Assembly: GCF_001413925.1 (NCBI RefSeq)
Contig: NZ_LBMJ01000001.1
Location: 1,838,001-1,902,000 of the forward strand
Source of the DNA: Nonlabens sp. YIK11
Lineage (GTDB): Bacteria > Bacteroidota > Bacteroidia > Flavobacteriales > Flavobacteriaceae
Direction of reading: 5' to 3'
DNA length: 64,000 nucleotides
In this document: positions 62,329-64,000 of the stretch, piece after piece
Layout of the letters: each line of letters opens with the position of its first letter
Numbering within the stretch: position 1 is the stretch's first letter
Translations under genes and position numbers: made by a program
The notes under the pieces: generated by a model
What the model saw: only the letters and a program-made list of their open reading frames with translations
Database searches by the model: none
Told to the model about the DNA's origin: nothing

Positions 62329-63453
62329 ATGACCTTTAACAATTATAGATCTCGTAAATCTTTGATCAAATTAGTCGTCATCGCCACACTTCTTTTTTCA
62401 GTAACGGCTTGTAAAAAGTCTGCAGAGGTTATGAATGATGCACCAGATGACGCGACAATTGTAGAGGTAGAAAAAGCTCCTTTTGAGGCGCCAGAAGGTA
62501 TGGTTTGGGTTCCCGGTAAAACCTTTACCATGGGAGCAAAAGACAGCGATGCGATGGCCATGCCGCGAGAGAAGCCTTCCCATGAGGTTAGGGTCGATGG
62601 ATTTTTCATGGATGCTACCGAGGTTACTAATGATGAATTTTCCGCTTTCGCGAAAGCGACACAATATAAAACCGTTGCAGAGCGCCCCATAGACTGGGAA
62701 CAAATGAAAAAGGAACTGCCAGAAGGAACGCCAAAACCAGCAGATTCCATTCTCCAACCTGGATCGCTAGTCTTCAACAAAGACGTTGAAGGTGTCGTGG
62801 ATATGAACAACTATGCCCAATGGTGGAAATGGAAGATAGGCGCAAACTGGAGACAGCCCTACGGTCCAGGCAGTTCTATTGAAGGCAAAGGAGATTATCC
62901 AGTGGTTCATATCGCCTATGAAGATGCGCTGGCTTATTGCAAGTGGGCCAATCGCAAATTACCCACAGAAGCGCAATGGGAAAGCGCCGCACAAGGAACG
63001 GAAACACAACAGATATTCACATGGGGCGATGATTCCAGCAAGATTGGTCAAAAATCAAACACTTGGGAAGGTCAATTCCCGGTCAATAACACAGGTGCAG
63101 ACGGCTTTAAGTATGTGGCTCCGGTCAAGTCATTTGACCCTAATTCGCTAGGCTTATACGATATGGCTGGAAATGTTTGGGAATGGACGAGCGACTTGTA
63201 TAATGAGGATTATTACCAGACGTTACCCAAAGATCAGGTGATATCAAATCCGCAAGGAGCAAATACCTATAAAAACAGACAAAACCCATATCAGGAAGAA
63301 ATGGTCATGAAAGGCGGTTCTTATTTATGTCATGCGTCCTACTGCGCCAGCTATAGAATAAGCGCAAGAATGAGTACGAGCAGAGATTCTGGAAGTGATC
63401 ACTTAGGGTTTAGAACTGTTGCTACACCAGCGATGATTTCTGCTAAAAATTAG
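62329..63453 (+). CDS. Lipoprotein formylglycine-generating enzyme (sulfatase activator)
   Basis: The 374-residue protein has lipobox FSVTAC (Cys28) and an acidic linker, then an FGE-sulfatase domain: PEGMVWVPGKTFTMG, VDGFFMDATEVTNDEF, PVVHIAYEDALAYCKWAN, RKLPTEAQWESAA and LYDMAGNVWEWTSDL. Active-site cysteines 334 and 339 (GGSYLCHASYCASYR) match the copper-binding pair of true FGEs such as human Cys336/Cys341. It therefore probably oxidises the C-x-P/A-S-R cysteine of the seven sulfatases. The lipoprotein signal implies it works on the exported side. It diverges from the HTCS gene. The palindrome (62643-62658) encodes AFAKA inside the domain. Confidence 0.92.
   Translation: MTFNNYRSRKSLIKLVVIATLLFSVTACKKSAEVMNDAPDDATIVEVEKAPFEAPEGMVWVPGKTFTMGAKDSDAMAMPREKPSHEVRVDGFFMDATEVTNDEFSAFAKATQYKTVAERPIDWEQMKKELPEGTPKPADSILQPGSLVFNKDVEGVVDMNNYAQWWKWKIGANWRQPYGPGSSIEGKGDYPVVHIAYEDALAYCKWANRKLPTEAQWESAAQGTETQQIFTWGDDSSKIGQKSNTWEGQFPVNNTGADGFKYVAPVKSFDPNSLGLYDMAGNVWEWTSDLYNEDYYQTLPKDQVISNPQGANTYKNRQNPYQEEMVMKGGSYLCHASYCASYRISARMSTSRDSGSDHLGFRTVATPAMISAKN
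62643..62658. repeat. CGCTTTCGCGAAAGCG palindrome, in gene (AFAKA)
   Basis: Exact copy in the FGE domain, plus-strand gene (SAFAKATQ). Confidence 0.95.
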
Positions 63454-63679
63454 ACTGATCTTAGGTTTAGCTTGCTCAGGATGAGCGTTGCTTTGCAGTC
63501 AAAAAAACTCTAGGCTTTTGAACTATTAGACCTTTTCTTATGGTTTAGCAAATTATTCTCTTTTGACGATGGTTCAATGCGTTTTACCATTCGTCGACAC
63601 TTAACCGTCATCTACCGACAGTAAAATACTGTTCAACTAACTATTTCCAGAAAACTGACCTTTAACATCATATTTGTAG

Positions 63680-64000
63680 ATGCTTAAACCCTCAACCTTG
63701 AACAACAAACTCAGAGTATTACTCATAGAAGACGACACGATTGAGGTCATGAAACTCAAGAGAGCGATCGCAAAACTTGAAATGCCTCATGAAATCGTAG
63801 AAGCAAAAAACGGTGAAGAAGCTCTTGATATACTTAGAAACCGTGATTCGTTACCAGACTTGATCCTCTTGGATTTGAACATGCCTCGTATCAATGGCTT
63901 GGAATTTCTCAAGATTCTAAAAAATGACGAAGTGATGCGCTTTTTACCAGTGGTAATTCTGACTACTTCCAGCAATAGAAAAGACATGCTGGAATGTTAT
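63680..64000 (+). CDS. Response regulator receiver protein, 3' partial
   Basis: The ORF starts at an ATG (63680) and runs off the right edge with 107 codons visible. It opens LRVLLIEDDT (acidic pocket Glu17-Asp19), has LILLDLNMPRINGLEFL (phosphorylated Asp65) and VVILTTSSNRKD. It looks like a single-domain CheY/Rcp1-type receiver, often paired with a bacteriophytochrome or histidine kinase. No DNA-binding domain is visible in this part. Confidence 0.88.
   Translation, partial: MLKPSTLNNKLRVLLIEDDTIEVMKLKRAIAKLEMPHEIVEAKNGEEALDILRNRDSLPDLILLDLNMPRINGLEFLKILKNDEVMRFLPVVILTTSSNRKDMLECY

Noticed and set aside
2767..62658. The palindrome as CRISPR repeats or REP/BIME elements
   Set aside because: Copies are kilobases apart with no regular spacing or spacers and most lie in coding sequence, unlike CRISPR arrays or intergenic REP elements.
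62343..62810. Minus-strand ORF of 155 codons opposite the FGE gene
   Set aside because: It has no recognisable domain and overlaps a clear FGE gene; the palindrome keeps both strands open and creates shadow ORFs.

Overview
The window looks like chromosome of a marine flavobacterium (Bacteroidota, Flavobacteriaceae; a Nonlabens/Dokdonia-like genus is my guess). Support: several proteins with type IX secretion sorting domains (types A and B), a SusC/SusD pair with a hybrid two-component regulator, exported proteins whose signal peptides end in A-Q, candidate flavobacterial -7 boxes (TAnnTTTG), and lack of obvious Shine-Dalgarno sequences. No tRNA, rRNA, CRISPR array, transposase or phage gene was seen.

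Layout. (1) 1-8.4 kb: the 3' end of a large adhesin-like T9SS protein, two paralogous SdiA-regulated-type proteins flanking two very small genes, a YetF/DUF421 membrane protein with a tiny basic protein downstream, a PAP2 phosphatase and an FAD/NAD(P)-binding protein. (2) 8.5-27 kb: a locus built around caspase-like (C14) peptidases. A plus-strand operon (DUF900-type hydrolase, lipoprotein, caspase with propeller-like regions) converges on a tightly packed seven-gene minus-strand operon: beta-barrel-like protein, caspase-TPR, mini-RHS, RHS, RHS, caspase-DUF4384, trypsin-ankyrin. Nearly all products carry export signals, so this looks like a periplasmic or surface proteolytic system. A caspase C-terminal fragment lies at the convergence point. 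(3) 27.3-62.3 kb: a long minus-strand polysaccharide utilisation locus (PUL): HTCS regulator, SusC, SusD, GH3, seven S1 sulfatases, a clan GH-A hydrolase, GH10, a GH12-like protein, a beta-helix protein, a CpxP-like protein and two T9SS beta-sandwich proteins. (4) 62.3-64 kb: a divergent lipoprotein formylglycine-generating enzyme, which would activate the sulfatases, then a truncated response regulator.

How it fits together. The HTCS senses an oligosaccharide in the periplasm and drives the PUL. Surface enzymes and sulfatases trim a sulfated beta-glycan, possibly xylan- or glucan-like judging from GH10, GH12-like and GH3. SusC/D imports the fragments and the exported FGE matures the sulfatases. 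Independently, a 16-bp palindrome (CGCTTTCGCGAAAGCG) recurs 19 times (16 exact, 3 degenerate), mostly inside genes and always in frame, encoding RFRES, LSRKR or AFAKA. In two adjacent genes it forms the signal-peptidase cleavage site.

The most unusual elements are the exported caspase/trypsin/RHS locus, including a caspase domain split by an insertion of about 300 residues and an internally deleted RHS paralogue, and the coding palindrome.
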